From Neobacillus niacini (lineage in GTDB: Bacteria; Bacillota; Bacilli; Bacillales; Cytobacillaceae): 64,000 nt of DNA. The notes beneath the pieces are model-generated. The model made no database searches. It saw nothing but the letters and a program-made list of their open reading frames with translations, and was not told the DNA's origin. Location: NCBI RefSeq assembly GCF_030817595.1, contig NZ_JAUSZN010000001.1:6498001-6562000 (forward strand), read 5' to 3'. A program made the position numbers and the translations under genes. Numbering within the stretch: the stretch's first letter is position 1; the number at the start of each line of letters is the position of its first letter. This document shows positions 45,160 through 54,884 of the stretch, in pieces.

Positions 45160-47217
45160 TTGGGAGAAGCAAATTTCGTCAAAACTATTTGCGGTTATTG
45201 CGGCACAGGCTGTGGTTTAGTACTTGAGGTAAAAGATAATCGAATAATGAAAATTCGCGGTGACAAAGAGGCACCTGTTAACAAAGGGCAAACCTGTGTG
45301 AAAGGCGCTTTTGCCTATGAATATGTTCATTCAAACAATAGATTAAGTAATCCGCTGATTCGAAAAGCGGGGAAATTAGTTGAATCAACTTGGGATGAGG
45401 CCTACCAAATTATTGCAGACAAATTGTCAGGTATTAGAAATACATGGGGATCAAATGCGATTTCGATGTTTGCCTGTGCGAGAACCACAAATGAGTCCAA
45501 TTACATTACGCAAAAGTTCATGAGAACTGTGATAGGCAGCAACAATATCGACGGATGTAACCGTACTTGACACGCTCCGAGTGTTGCCGGTCTGGCAACT
45601 GTATTTGGAAGCGGTTTCCCAACGAATACGTTAGAGGATTTTGATAGAGCAGAAGTATTGCTGCTAATGGGTTCGAATACGACCGAGGCCCATCCAATCA
45701 TAGCAAACCGAATCAAAAGAGCAATAAAAAATGGTTTAAAGGTAATTGTTATTGATCCGAGAAAAATTGACATGGTGAAATTTGCTCATCGGCATCTCCA
45801 AATCAATGTTGGGACAGATATAGCACTGATAAATGCTTTCCTGCGGGTGATTATTAAAGAAAACTTATATAATGAAGAGTTTATTAAGCAATTTACAATC
45901 GATTTTGAGTCATTAAGAAAACATGTTGACCAGTACACACCTGAACATGCTGCTTCCATTACGGGCTTGAGTGCTGAGGATATTGTAACAACAGCTAGGG
46001 AATATGCTAGTTCGAGTGGTTCGATGATTGCTTATACGCTTGGGATTACGGAGCACCATTGTGGTGTGAATAATGTCTTTGATATAGCGAATCTTGCTTT
46101 ATTGACAGGCAATATAGGTAAGCAGGGGACAGGAATTATGCCGTTACGAGGACAAAATAACGTCCAAGGCGCAGGGGATATGGGTTGTTTGCCAAACCAA
46201 TTGGCAGGTGCAATGAGTTTAGTGAATGATGAGTACCGTGAACGCTATGAGAAAGAATGGAATGTCATCCTCAATCCTAATGTAGGTGATACACAAACGA
46301 GAACCTTTGACAGACTAGAAAATGGTGAATTAAAGGCGCTTTACATCATAGGAGAAAATCCATTGCTTGCGGATGTTCATATGAACCATACGAAAGAGTT
46401 AATGAAAAAGCTGGACTTGTTAATTGTTCAGGATATTTTCCTAACAGAAACTGCAAAAATGGCAGATGTTGTTCTTCCGGCTTGTTCATGGGGAGAGGTT
46501 GATGGAACATACACGAATACGGATAGGAGAATTCAAAGGGTCCGCAAAGCGATAGAGCCTGGGCCAAATGTAAAAGAAGATTGGGTTATTCTTTGTGAGC
46601 TTTCAACCATAATGGGATATCCAATGAACTATTCAAATAGTGAGGAAATCTGGAATGAAGTGAGAAAACTTGCTTGGGAGATGTATGGTGGTATTTCTTA
46701 CGAAAGACTTGAGAAGGAATACAGTATCCATTATCCATGTCCAACTGATGCCCATCCCGGAACCTTTGTTATGCATGAGAGATTTCATAATCAGGAGTCG
46801 ATTGTAAAAAAATCACCTTTTGTTCCGGTTGATTTCACACCGCCATTGGAACTTCCTGATCAAGAGTTTCCATTTACACTAACAACTGGAAGACGTTATG
46901 AGTCTTATAATACACATTCGCAGACTCGCTATTATGCTGCGGGAGTGAAGGTGAAGCAAACAGAAGAAACCGTTGATATTCATCCGGACGATGCTCGAGT
47001 ACTTGGGATAACCGACGGTGATGTGGTAGAAGTACGATCTCGTAGAGGAGAGCTAAAGGTTAAGGCGAAGATTACCGATCAAGTCGTTCCTGGACTTGTA
47101 TTCATGAGTTTCCACTGGAGTGAAACACCAACGAATGTCCTAACATTAAACGAATATGACCCGATTTCAGGGACGGCAGAATACAAAGCTTGTGCAGTTG
47201 CTATTTCACGAATATAA
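45160..47217 (+). CDS. fdhF: Formate dehydrogenase H-type alpha subunit, selenocysteine-containing
   Basis: 685 aa if the in-frame TGA at 45568-45570 is read as selenocysteine (residue 137; E. coli FdhF has Sec140). The context DGCNRT-U-HAPSVAGLATVFG is the Mo active site of formate dehydrogenases, where other members have Cys. C11, C14, C18 and C46 bind the [4Fe-4S] cluster. TTG 45160 follows AGGAGGGG by 5 bases; ATG 45136 lies before that site. The reading frame continues unchanged to 47217, with the C-terminal Mo-cofactor domain (TTGRRYESYNTHSQTRY) intact. It oxidises formate, as made by PflB. Annotation pipelines would call this two fragments. Confidence 0.9.
45568..45605 (+). promoter_or_regulatory. 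Sec UGA codon and bacterial SECIS-like hairpin
   Basis: After TGA (45568-45570), GTTGCC (45583-45588) and GGCAAC (45594-45599) form a perfect 6-bp stem with a GGTCT loop. The GGTCT loop lies 19-23 bases after the UGA, the same loop sequence and distance I recall for the E. coli fdhF SECIS recognised by SelB. Confidence 0.85.
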
Positions 47218-47224
47218 ACAGAAG

Positions 47225-47252
47225 GCGCGGAATGAATTTTCCGTGCTTTTTA
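47225..47252 (+). terminator. Intrinsic terminator after fdhF
   Basis: GCGCGGAA and TTCCGTGC arms (one G-T pair), 6-base loop, T run. Confidence 0.75.
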
Positions 47253-47270
47253 TATAGAACAAAAAAGGAA

Positions 47271-47298
47271 AACAAGCCGGGGATTATCCGGCTTGTTT
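47271..47298 (-). terminator. Intrinsic terminator of narK
   Basis: AACAAGCCGG and CCGGCTTGTT, a perfect 10-bp stem; overlaps the narK stop codon. Confidence 0.8.
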
Positions 47299-48585
47299 AA
47301 CCAATTGCTTAACTTCTGTGGTTTTTCTTTGGTAGTAGAAATAGTTTAGTGTAAACGCAATGACATAGAAACCAATGAAGAAATAGAACGCTGTTACGTA
47401 TGAACCTGTTGTATTAATACTCCATCCAAAAAGCTTAGGAATTAAGAAAGAACCATAAGCTGCAAATGCAGCAGAGAAACCAATAACAGGTGCTGCTTCT
47501 TTAGGGATGAAAATGGTTGGAATCATTTGGAATGTTGAACCTGAACCAATACCTGAAGCAAGGAATAGAACAAGGAATGATCCTAAGAAACCAGCAAACT
47601 CATTAAGTTTTAAGAAGTAAATAACGCCTAATGCACCAATTGCCATTACAACAAATACATAAGCTGTTACTCTAGCTCCACCGAATTTATCAGCCATCCA
47701 GCCGCCGACAGGTCTTGCAGCTGCAGCAACTAAGGCACCAAGAAAGGCAAGTGAGATATTTTCAGGGAACTGTGACTTCAATAAAAGCGGGAAAGCCGCT
47801 GAGTAGCCAATAAATGAACCGAATGTTGCAATGTAAAGTACTGTCATAATCCAAGTGTGTTTACGTTTTACAATTACAAATTGATCAGCTACTGATTGTT
47901 TAGCACCTGGAACATTATCCATTTTAAAGTAAGCCAGTAATGTCATAATCACGATAGGAATGACCCAGATGAATGCAGCATTTTGTAACCATATTTGTTG
48001 ACCGTTTGCTAATACTTGACCTTTACCAGCAAATGCGAAAGCACCAGTTGTAACGATTAATGGTGTGACAAATTGTACAACGGAAACACCCATGTTTCCT
48101 AAACCGCCGTTAATACCTAAAGCAGTACCTTTTTCTTTTTTCGGAAAGAAAAAGCTAATATTTGCGGAGGATGATGAAAAGTTACCTCCACCAAGTCCAC
48201 AAAGTGCTGCTAACAATAACATAATTGAAAAAGGAGTATCCGGATTTTGTACCGCGAATCCAATACCAATAGCAGGAATAGCTAACACGCCTGTTGAAAT
48301 GACTGTCCAGTTTTTACCTCCAATTGAACCGACTGCAAAAGTATAAACAAATCGAAGGGTTGCACCAACAAGACCTGGTATCGCTGCTAGTGTGAATAAT
48401 TGTTCATCTGTAAAAGCAAAGCCAATATCATTGAGTCTTATTGCCACCACAGACCAAATCTGCCAAACAATAAACGCAAGCATTAATGATGGAACTGAAA
48501 TCCAAAGATTTCGTTTTGCGTGTTTTTTTCCTTCTGAGTTCCAAAACTTTTCATCCTCAGGATTCCAATAATTAATTCGTGCCAT
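47284..48585 (-). CDS. narK: Nitrate/nitrite transporter, NarK type
   Basis: 433 aa, 12 membrane spans. The nitrate signature GLGGGNFSSSSANISFFFP and its second-half counterpart ASGIGSGSTFQMIPTIF, with Arg in TLRFVYTF and ARPVGGWMADKFGG, identify the NNP family. Imports nitrate or exports nitrite. A perfect FNR box centred 41.5 bp before the inferred start (48670-48685) with TATAGT as -10 gives class II anaerobic activation. GGGGAGAG precedes the ATG. Confidence 0.93.
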   Translation of the reverse strand: MARINYWNPEDEKFWNSEGKKHAKRNLWISVPSLMLAFIVWQIWSVVAIRLNDIGFAFTDEQLFTLAAIPGLVGATLRFVYTFAVGSIGGKNWTVISTGVLAIPAIGIGFAVQNPDTPFSIMLLLAALCGLGGGNFSSSSANISFFFPKKEKGTALGINGGLGNMGVSVVQFVTPLIVTTGAFAFAGKGQVLANGQQIWLQNAAFIWVIPIVIMTLLAYFKMDNVPGAKQSVADQFVIVKRKHTWIMTVLYIATFGSFIGYSAAFPLLLKSQFPENISLAFLGALVAAAARPVGGWMADKFGGARVTAYVFVVMAIGALGVIYFLKLNEFAGFLGSFLVLFLASGIGSGSTFQMIPTIFIPKEAAPVIGFSAAFAAYGSFLIPKLFGWSINTTGSYVTAFYFFIGFYVIAFTLNYFYYQRKTTEVKQLVKQAG

Positions 48586-48641
48586 ATTTATCTCTCCCCT
48601 AAATCCACATTTTTTAATAAGTGGATGTTCTTTGTGTATTC

Positions 48642-48689
48642 ACTATAAAACACATGCCAACATGATTTTTGTGACGAACGTCACAAAAA
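48642..48689 (-). promoter_or_regulatory. FNR box and promoter of narK
   Basis: TGTGA (48670-48674) and TCACA (48681-48685) separated by 6 bases, within a larger palindrome with T5 and A5 flanks (48666-48689). On the minus strand TATAGT (48647-48642) lies 31-36 bases from the centre of the box, placing the box at -41.5. Confidence 0.85.
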
Positions 48690-48770
48690 TAGTGAAGGAA
48701 CTGTGAACTTAGGGTGAAAGTCAAAAAGTTGTAATAATTTACGCTGAATCTCATTTTTTTGCATAAAAAT

Positions 48771-48793
48771 AGACCCTCCGAAGAAGGTCTTAT
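48771..48793 (-). terminator. Intrinsic terminator of the PAS-fused transporter gene
   Basis: GACC and GGTC arms with inner pairing, followed by TATTTTT on the minus strand. Confidence 0.65.
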
Positions 48794-50289
48794 TTCTTTT
48801 GGTCATCCACTTCATGAAACATAGCAACATAATTCTTTGTTTCACCACTGTCGTCTTTAATTGCGGTAATGGTTAACCATTCTTGATAGATTTCTAGATT
48901 TTTTCGTTTGTTCCAAATGAACCCTTCCCAGTAGCCTGCATTGATCAAACTATCCCACATCTTTTTATAAAAAGCATTATCATGTTCTCCTGATTGAAGG
49001 ACACTAGGTGTTTTACCTATCACTTCATCCATTGTGTATCCGGTAATTTTGGTGAAAGCGGGATTCACGCTTTGAATAATTCCATTTTTATCCGTAACAG
49101 TTATTCCGTCAGTAGCATTATTGACAATTTTTGCGGAAATGTCCTGTTTTTCACGAAAGTAGAGCCAGACGACTAATATTGAACTAGCTAATGAAAACTC
49201 TGAAAGCGACATGAAACCGATAGCATAATGTCCAGTCCAATTAAAGAGAATAGTCAAAATGATTGGGGGGAAAAAGCCACCAAGCCCACCCATTGCAGAG
49301 ACAATACCATTTACGATTCCTGCTTGTTTCGAAAAATATAAAGGTACTAATTTAAAAATTGTTCCATTCCCCAGTCCTGCACAAATAGCTACGAATAAAC
49401 ATCCAAACGAATAAATGGGCAGTGATGGAGTAAAGGCCAATAGAAAACCGGCAAAAGTCAGTCCGGTGAAAACACCCATTAAGATAAAAAATGGATTTAA
49501 TTTATCTCCTAGCCACCCTCCGACTGGACGAAATACAGTAGCCAAAGCAATAAAGCCAGCAGTACGTAATCCGGCATCGACTTTCTCCAAGTCAAAATGA
49601 TTGACTAGGAATGAAGGCAAATAGATAGTAAATGCTACGAACGATCCGAACGTGATGAAATAAAATAAACTTAAAAACCATAACTTTTCATTTTTATAAA
49701 CTTCTTTAATTTGGTCCGTTAATAGATTGCTAACTTTTCTCTCATTCTTATCACCAAAAAGAAAATTCAAAATAGCAAAGACTAAAACAACAACAAGGAA
49801 TATTTGAATCGTCGTTCTCCACCCAAATGCATTTGCTAGAACAGGTGAAGCAAACGATGTAAGTGCAGTTCCAATGTTACCAGCACCATAAATTCCATTA
49901 ATAAAGCCATGTTTTTCTTTTGGATAATATTTGGGCAGTGAAGTAACACCGATAGAAAATACTGCTCCGCCAATACCAAGCATCAATCCGCCCAAAATTA
50001 ACATAAATAACGAGTTAGCAATACTTAGAATCCCAATGGGCAACAATAAGATAATAAAACTAATTGAAAATATTGACCTAGCACCAAATCGATTTGTCCA
50101 ATAACCAATCGGAACTCTTAACAAGGACCCAAGAATTACTGGTACTGCAGTTGCCAAAGATATTTGAGTTGATGATAGTTTGATATCTGCTTGAATGTAA
50201 GGCATGAGTGAGGAAATTAGCACCCAGACCATAAAACCAGCCACCAGGCTAGTGGTTTGAAGATATAATTGTTTTGCACCTTGAGACAT
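48790..50289 (-). CDS. NarK/NasA-family nitrate transporter fused to a C-terminal PAS domain
   Basis: 499 aa from ATG 50289 (GGGGGGA site 7 bases upstream; the frame is open 39 codons further). Residues 1 to about 375 are a 12-span MFS carrier with NNP-like motifs (LMLGIGGAVFSIGVTSLPKYYP, FRPVGGWLGDKLN, AGLGNGTIFKLVPLYF). Residues about 380-499 are a complete PAS domain (DGITVTDKNGIIQSVNPAFTKITGYTMDEVIGK, then a PAC-like QEWLTITAIKDDSGETKNYVAMFHEV). The PAS would be cytoplasmic and could gate transport or signal in response to redox or a ligand. The fusion is in frame with no stop or start between. Confidence 0.88.
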   Translation of the reverse strand: MSQGAKQLYLQTTSLVAGFMVWVLISSLMPYIQADIKLSSTQISLATAVPVILGSLLRVPIGYWTNRFGARSIFSISFIILLLPIGILSIANSLFMLILGGLMLGIGGAVFSIGVTSLPKYYPKEKHGFINGIYGAGNIGTALTSFASPVLANAFGWRTTIQIFLVVVLVFAILNFLFGDKNERKVSNLLTDQIKEVYKNEKLWFLSLFYFITFGSFVAFTIYLPSFLVNHFDLEKVDAGLRTAGFIALATVFRPVGGWLGDKLNPFFILMGVFTGLTFAGFLLAFTPSLPIYSFGCLFVAICAGLGNGTIFKLVPLYFSKQAGIVNGIVSAMGGLGGFFPPIILTILFNWTGHYAIGFMSLSEFSLASSILVVWLYFREKQDISAKIVNNATDGITVTDKNGIIQSVNPAFTKITGYTMDEVIGKTPSVLQSGEHDNAFYKKMWDSLINAGYWEGFIWNKRKNLEIYQEWLTITAIKDDSGETKNYVAMFHEVDDQKK

Positions 50290-50565
50290 TTGGAATCCCC
50301 CCTTTATTTCCAATAAGTGTAGTATTTCCATAAAAATCCTATACAACCGAATTTTTTCATATAAATAGACAATTTGGTGAATTTTTCTTAGTGTATTATA
50401 GAACAATTTTCGATATTTAACTGTGAGTTATCACACTAAACTATTAATATAGTATTAAATTCTTTTAAAATGGAAAAAAACTCCTCATTCGTGTAATATC
50501 ATACTCAAATCATTATACAAAGGGAAGGTTAATCCTTATAACATGTATAGTTCGGAGGGGATTTT
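50290..50565. other. Intergenic region between the transporter and acyl-CoA dehydrogenase
   Basis: 276 bases. A TGTGA (50422-50426) and TCACA (50431-50435) pair is separated by only 4 bases, which is not FNR or CRP spacing. A GGAGGGG site precedes ATG 50566. No ORF seen. Confidence 0.45.
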
Positions 50566-51720
50566 ATGAAATTTCAAGAAAAAGAAACATTTGGAGAACA
50601 GTTAGAGCTGATGAATAATCTATCAAAACGATTTTTCTCAAGAGCTCATCAGGTTGATATCGATGGAAGTTTCCCATTTGAAAATATTCAAGATTTAAAA
50701 GATACAGGGTATACCTCGTTAACTGTTCCAAAGAAGTATGGCGGGATAGAAATTTCACTATATGACATGCTGCGTTTTCAAGAAAAAATTGCTGAGGGGG
50801 ACGGAGCGACGGCCTTATCCATTGGCTGGCATATGGGGATTATTAAAAACCTCTCAGAAAAAAACTCTTGGAATGAAAGTATTTTTAAAAAGATCTGTGG
50901 CGACGTTTTAAATGGATCTTTAATCAATAGTGCAGCTACAGAGCCGAGAACAGGAAGTCCAACCCGAGGTGGTAGACCTGAAACCACTGCACATAAAGAA
51001 GGAAATCAGTGGATTATTAAAGGTAGAAAAACTTTTACTACTATGGCACCTGTTTTAGATTATTTCATTGTTAGTGCCACTTTAACAGATACAAAGCTGG
51101 TAGGAAACTTCCTTATTCCCAGATCTGCAAAGGGGATTTTGATTGAAGAAACGTGGGATAGTATTGCCCTGAGGGGAACAGGAAGTCATGATTTAATCTT
51201 GCAAAATGTATCTGTTCCAGAAGAATATTTTGTTGAACAGATTGGAATTGATGGGAAGAAAGCAAGTGGCTGGCTCCTGCATATTCCAGCTTGCTATCTT
51301 GGGATTGCAAAAGCAGCAAAAAAATATGCGATAGAATTTGCTTTAGAATATTCTCCTAATAGTGTCGAGGGTACCATTATAGATTTACCCAACGTTCGAC
51401 AAAAAATAGGGGAAATGGAATTGAAGTTGATCGAATCAGAGTATTTCTTACATGCTGTAGCGAAGCAATGGGATGAATCTGAAGAGCAGAGCAGAGCGAG
51501 GATGGGTCCTACTTTAGGAGCTGCAAAATTAACGGTTACGAATAATGCCATCACAGTAGTGGATTTGGCAATGAGATTAGTGGGAGCGAGAAGTTTATCT
51601 TTAAAAAATCCTCTGCAGCGGTTCTATCGAGATGTCAGAGCGGGACTTCACAACCCCCCGATGGATGACATGACCATCCAACTCTTAGCAAATACTGCTA
51701 TCCAGAATATAGGAAAGTAG
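50566..51720 (+). CDS. Acyl-CoA dehydrogenase family flavoprotein (YdbM-like)
   Basis: 384 aa. The family order is visible: helical N-terminal domain with VPKKYGGIE, FAD-contacting segment SAATEPRTGSPTRGGR, KGRKTFTTMAP, RGTGSHDLILQNV, and the C-terminal helical domain with ARSLSLKNPLQRFYRDVRAGLHNPP. Resembles B. subtilis YdbM. Likely FAD-dependent oxidation of an acyl-CoA or a related sulfur or nitrogen compound; substrate unknown. Monocistronic with a terminator. Confidence 0.87.
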   Translation: MKFQEKETFGEQLELMNNLSKRFFSRAHQVDIDGSFPFENIQDLKDTGYTSLTVPKKYGGIEISLYDMLRFQEKIAEGDGATALSIGWHMGIIKNLSEKNSWNESIFKKICGDVLNGSLINSAATEPRTGSPTRGGRPETTAHKEGNQWIIKGRKTFTTMAPVLDYFIVSATLTDTKLVGNFLIPRSAKGILIEETWDSIALRGTGSHDLILQNVSVPEEYFVEQIGIDGKKASGWLLHIPACYLGIAKAAKKYAIEFALEYSPNSVEGTIIDLPNVRQKIGEMELKLIESEYFLHAVAKQWDESEEQSRARMGPTLGAAKLTVTNNAITVVDLAMRLVGARSLSLKNPLQRFYRDVRAGLHNPPMDDMTIQLLANTAIQNIGK

Positions 51721-51722
51721 TG

Positions 51723-51753
51723 AAGAGACCAACCTTTAAGGCTGGTTTCTTTA
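51723..51753 (+). terminator. Intrinsic terminator
   Basis: AGACCA and TGGTTTCT arms around a short inner stem, then T-rich. Confidence 0.65.
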
Positions 51754-51838
51754 CTATGATACATGTAACATCCTTTATAATATTTGGGTGATTAATTTGC
51801 CCGCACCTTGAACATTTTAACTATAAGGGGTGAAGACA

Positions 51839-51991
51839 ATGCCAAGAGGTAAGGAATTAAGTCAGCTTCCTAAGTCTAATACCAAAATAGACGTAGGCAC
51901 AAATACAAGAGAGGTCCTTAGTAAAGGTTTTGATCAACAAGTTAAACCGCAGCCAAGAGACATAGATAAGGAAAACGAAGACATGATTTAG
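51839..51991 (+). CDS. Hypothetical small hydrophilic protein, 50 aa
   Basis: ATG 51839 with AAGGGGTGA upstream. The product is rich in Lys, Asp, Gln and Asn, with no Cys and no hydrophobic stretch; probably disordered. The setting next to sspH and its composition suggest a spore peptide, without proof. Confidence 0.55.
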   Translation: MPRGKELSQLPKSNTKIDVGTNTREVLSKGFDQQVKPQPRDIDKENEDMI

Positions 51992-52017
51992 GCAGAATTG
52001 GACTGGCATATAAAAAA

Positions 52018-52054
52018 ATACACCACCTTTAAAGAAAAGGTGGTGGTATTTTTA
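52018..52054. terminator. Bidirectional intrinsic terminator
   Basis: ACCACCTTT and AAAGGTGGT arms with flanking A and T runs, between the small gene and sspH. Confidence 0.8.
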
Positions 52055-52231
52055 TTCTTCGATAAGTTCTCCGATTTCTACGGTCGAACGTTCTTCAAGC
52101 GGGCCTCTGAGGTGAACAGTTGCGGTTCTTCCATCCTCATTTAATTGATCAATCCAGACGGAAGCTCCATTATATTTCACTTCAATATCTGCAGAAGACG
52201 ATAGAATTTGCTTTACACGATTAACATTCAT
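52052..52231 (-). CDS. sspH: H-type small acid-soluble spore protein
   Basis: 59 aa from ATG 52231 (AGAGGAGTGA site), the same length as B. subtilis SspH. MNVNRVKQILSSSADIEVKYNGASVWIDQLNED then ATVHLRGPLEERSTVEIGELIEE matches the H-type family. Forespore-expressed, found in the spore core; exact role not settled. Confidence 0.85.
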   Translation of the reverse strand: MNVNRVKQILSSSADIEVKYNGASVWIDQLNEDGRTATVHLRGPLEERSTVEIGELIEE

Positions 52232-52681
52232 TTCTTTCACTCCTCTTTTCAGTGTCATTTTATTTTTACCTTTATGTGGAATTTAATTCGTATAAAATGT
52301 AACCGCTTTTCTCCGTTATAAATAGTTCTAAAAGGATAGCTTGTATTATATTCTGTAAAAGATAAGACTAAAATCATATTGCATGCCCTAAAATTACGGT
52401 TTATGATTACTTAGAAAAAGATCCCTCCTAAATAAATGAAACTTAATGAGCTTCTAACCGTCTTATATAAAAGAAGTTCATATCATGATAAATTTTAAGC
52501 TTTCAGATTAAATTGACCAAGCTTATCGTAATAATAATTTAATACCTAACTATTGTGAAAATTGACGAAAGAAAATTGGGTATTAATGGGAAGGGTTTTG
52601 TTTTTATTTTTATAGAAATATGTTATAGTTATTGAGGTTCGTTTACCGAAGGGTCATTGGTAAGTGAGAGGAGAAATAGAA
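52232..52681. other. Intergenic region upstream of ltaS
   Basis: 450 bases without an ORF of interest. A T-rich promoter-like stretch with TTATAG-like boxes lies at about 52600-52635. A small hairpin TTACC/GGTAA (about 52644-52665) lies in the ltaS leader. Nothing else recognised. Confidence 0.4.
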
Positions 52682-54730
52682 ATGAAAAAGATTAAACTGC
52701 CTAAAATAAAAAATAATGGATCGATTGCTTTCTTTGCAATTGCTGTTGTTTTATTCTGGCTAAAAACCTATGCAGCTTATCAAATTGAATTCACACTTGG
52801 AATTGATAATAACCTACAAAAGTTCCTTTTATTCATTAACCCGCTAAGTTCAGCATTGTTCTTTTTTGGTTTAGCATTACTTTTCAAAAAACGTATGAAA
52901 TTAGTATTGATTGTAATGAACTTTATTCTTTCGTTTTTATTGTACGCGAATATCGCTTATTACAGATTCTTTAGCGACTTTATTACGGTTCCCGTATTGA
53001 TGTCAACGAAAACCAATGCAGGACAATTGGGAGATAGTGCTCTCTCTCTAATGTCTCCATTTGATTTCTTATACTTCTTGGATTTCTTTATTTTAATTAT
53101 CCTTGCTGCCACTGTTTTTAAGAAGGCTGTGGTGGAACATAAAAGGTCATTTAAAGTGGTCTTATTATTTGCAGTCACTGTTTTCTTATTTAATCTTGGT
53201 TTGGCTGAAAAGGATCGACCACAGCTTTTGAGTCGTTCATTTGATCGGAATTACTTAGTAAAATATTTGGGTGCCTATAACTTTACCATCTATGATGTCA
53301 TTCAAAACATTAAATCTTCAGGTCAGCGTGCACTTGCAGACAGCAGTGATATTACAGATGTTGAGAATTACCGGAAAGCTAATTTCGCAGCACCTAACCC
53401 TGAATATTTTGGTAAGGCCAAGGGAATGAACGTAGTATATATTGCAATGGAATCACTCCAGAGCTTTGCAATCGATTATAAAATGCCCGATGGACAGGAA
53501 GTAACACCTTTCCTGAATTCCTTAGTACACGGGAATGAAGCTTTTTATTTTGAAAACTTCTTTCATCAAACTGGTCAAGGAAAGACATCGGACGCGGAAT
53601 TCTTGATGGAAAATGGATTATACCCAATGGCTCAAGGTGCTGTATTTGTCAACAAAGCACAGAATACCTATCAGGCAATGCCGGCAATTTTAAAAGGCAA
53701 TGGATACTATTCCGCTTCGTTCCATGGAAATTATAAAACATTCTGGAACCGAAATGTGATGTACAAGGCATTAGGATACGATCAATTTTTTGACGCGGAA
53801 TATTACAATATGACAGATGAAAATACTAAGAATTACGGTTTAAAGGATAAGCCATTCTTTACTGAATCAATGCCATTACTAAAGAGCTTACCGCAGCCGT
53901 TCTATACAAAGTTTTTAACTCTTTCAAACCATTTTCCATTTGAAATGGATCCTGAGGATACTGAGTTTCCTGCAGGCGACACAGGCGACAAAGTAGTCGA
54001 CCAGTATTTCCAAGCAGCACATTATATGGATGAAGCGATTGAACAGTTCTTTAATGATCTGAAAGCTTCAGGTTTATACGATAATACTGTAATTGTCATG
54101 TATGGTGACCATTACGGTATTTCGGAAAATCACAACGAAGCGATGGCAAAAGTACTTGGTGTTGAGGAAATCACTCCAACTTTAAATACTGGCTTACAGC
54201 GCGTTCCTTTATTTATTCACGTTCCTGGAGTAAAAGGTGGAGTTCAGCAGCAATATGGAGGTCAGGCTGACGTTCGTTCAACAATCCTACACTTATTAGG
54301 AATTGATACAAAAGATTATATGGAACTTGGGTCTGATTTACTATCTCCAGACCACCGAAATTGGGCTTTATTTAGGAATGGTGATTTTGTTTCACCTGAA
54401 ATTGTTCAGGTCAAGGGTAAATGCTACAGTAACGTAACGGGAGAATTACTCGAAGGTACTGACGCATGTAAGGAAATAGCAGATAAAGCAGCTGCAGAGC
54501 TTCAAATATCTGACGAAATTGTTTATAAAGACCTTTTACGCTTTTACCAACCTGAGGGATATACTCCTATAAATCCAAATGACTTCGAATATTTAGCTCC
54601 AAAAGCTAAAAAAGAGGTAAAGGACACAGAAGGTATAACGGATACTGATAGTACTGATTCTCTGGAAGGTACCAGTGAAGCAGAGACGGAAACAGAAAGC
54701 ATAAAAACAAGCGAAACTGCAAATGAATAA
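52682..54730 (+). CDS. ltaS: Lipoteichoic acid synthase
   Basis: 682 aa from ATG 52682 with GAGGAGA. Five N-terminal membrane spans, then an extracellular sulfatase-fold domain. The catalytic Thr is T302 (GQGKTSDAEF), comparable with Thr300 of S. aureus LtaS; other metal-site motifs are YIAMESLQS, YGDHYG and FHGNYKTFWNR. It polymerises glycerol phosphate from phosphatidylglycerol. The last 35 residues are an acidic Ser/Thr/Glu-rich tail not needed for the fold. Confidence 0.93.
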   Translation: MKKIKLPKIKNNGSIAFFAIAVVLFWLKTYAAYQIEFTLGIDNNLQKFLLFINPLSSALFFFGLALLFKKRMKLVLIVMNFILSFLLYANIAYYRFFSDFITVPVLMSTKTNAGQLGDSALSLMSPFDFLYFLDFFILIILAATVFKKAVVEHKRSFKVVLLFAVTVFLFNLGLAEKDRPQLLSRSFDRNYLVKYLGAYNFTIYDVIQNIKSSGQRALADSSDITDVENYRKANFAAPNPEYFGKAKGMNVVYIAMESLQSFAIDYKMPDGQEVTPFLNSLVHGNEAFYFENFFHQTGQGKTSDAEFLMENGLYPMAQGAVFVNKAQNTYQAMPAILKGNGYYSASFHGNYKTFWNRNVMYKALGYDQFFDAEYYNMTDENTKNYGLKDKPFFTESMPLLKSLPQPFYTKFLTLSNHFPFEMDPEDTEFPAGDTGDKVVDQYFQAAHYMDEAIEQFFNDLKASGLYDNTVIVMYGDHYGISENHNEAMAKVLGVEEITPTLNTGLQRVPLFIHVPGVKGGVQQQYGGQADVRSTILHLLGIDTKDYMELGSDLLSPDHRNWALFRNGDFVSPEIVQVKGKCYSNVTGELLEGTDACKEIADKAAAELQISDEIVYKDLLRFYQPEGYTPINPNDFEYLAPKAKKEVKDTEGITDTDSTDSLEGTSEAETETESIKTSETANE

Positions 54731-54744
54731 TAAATGAATATAAA

Positions 54745-54791
54745 AGTAAAGAGGGGCTTTCATTGAAGATGAAGGCTTCTTTTTTTTATTA
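54745..54791 (+). terminator. Intrinsic terminator after ltaS
   Basis: GGGCTTTCAT and ATGAAGGCTTC arms with a 5-base loop, then T7. Confidence 0.7.
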
Positions 54792-54884
54792 GTTTGGGTG
54801 AATAAATATGTAGCCTTAGAATTATGTTTATAATATAATGAATAATAAAAAAATAGCATACTGCATGGAGTGGAGGAGATTGAT

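Noticed and set aside
45136..45570. fdh as a pseudogene split by a stop codon
   Set aside because: The stop is TGA at the exact Sec position, the frame is unchanged after it, and a SECIS-like hairpin follows.
50422..50435. FNR box upstream of the PAS-fused transporter
   Set aside because: TGTGA and TCACA are separated by 4 bases instead of 6.
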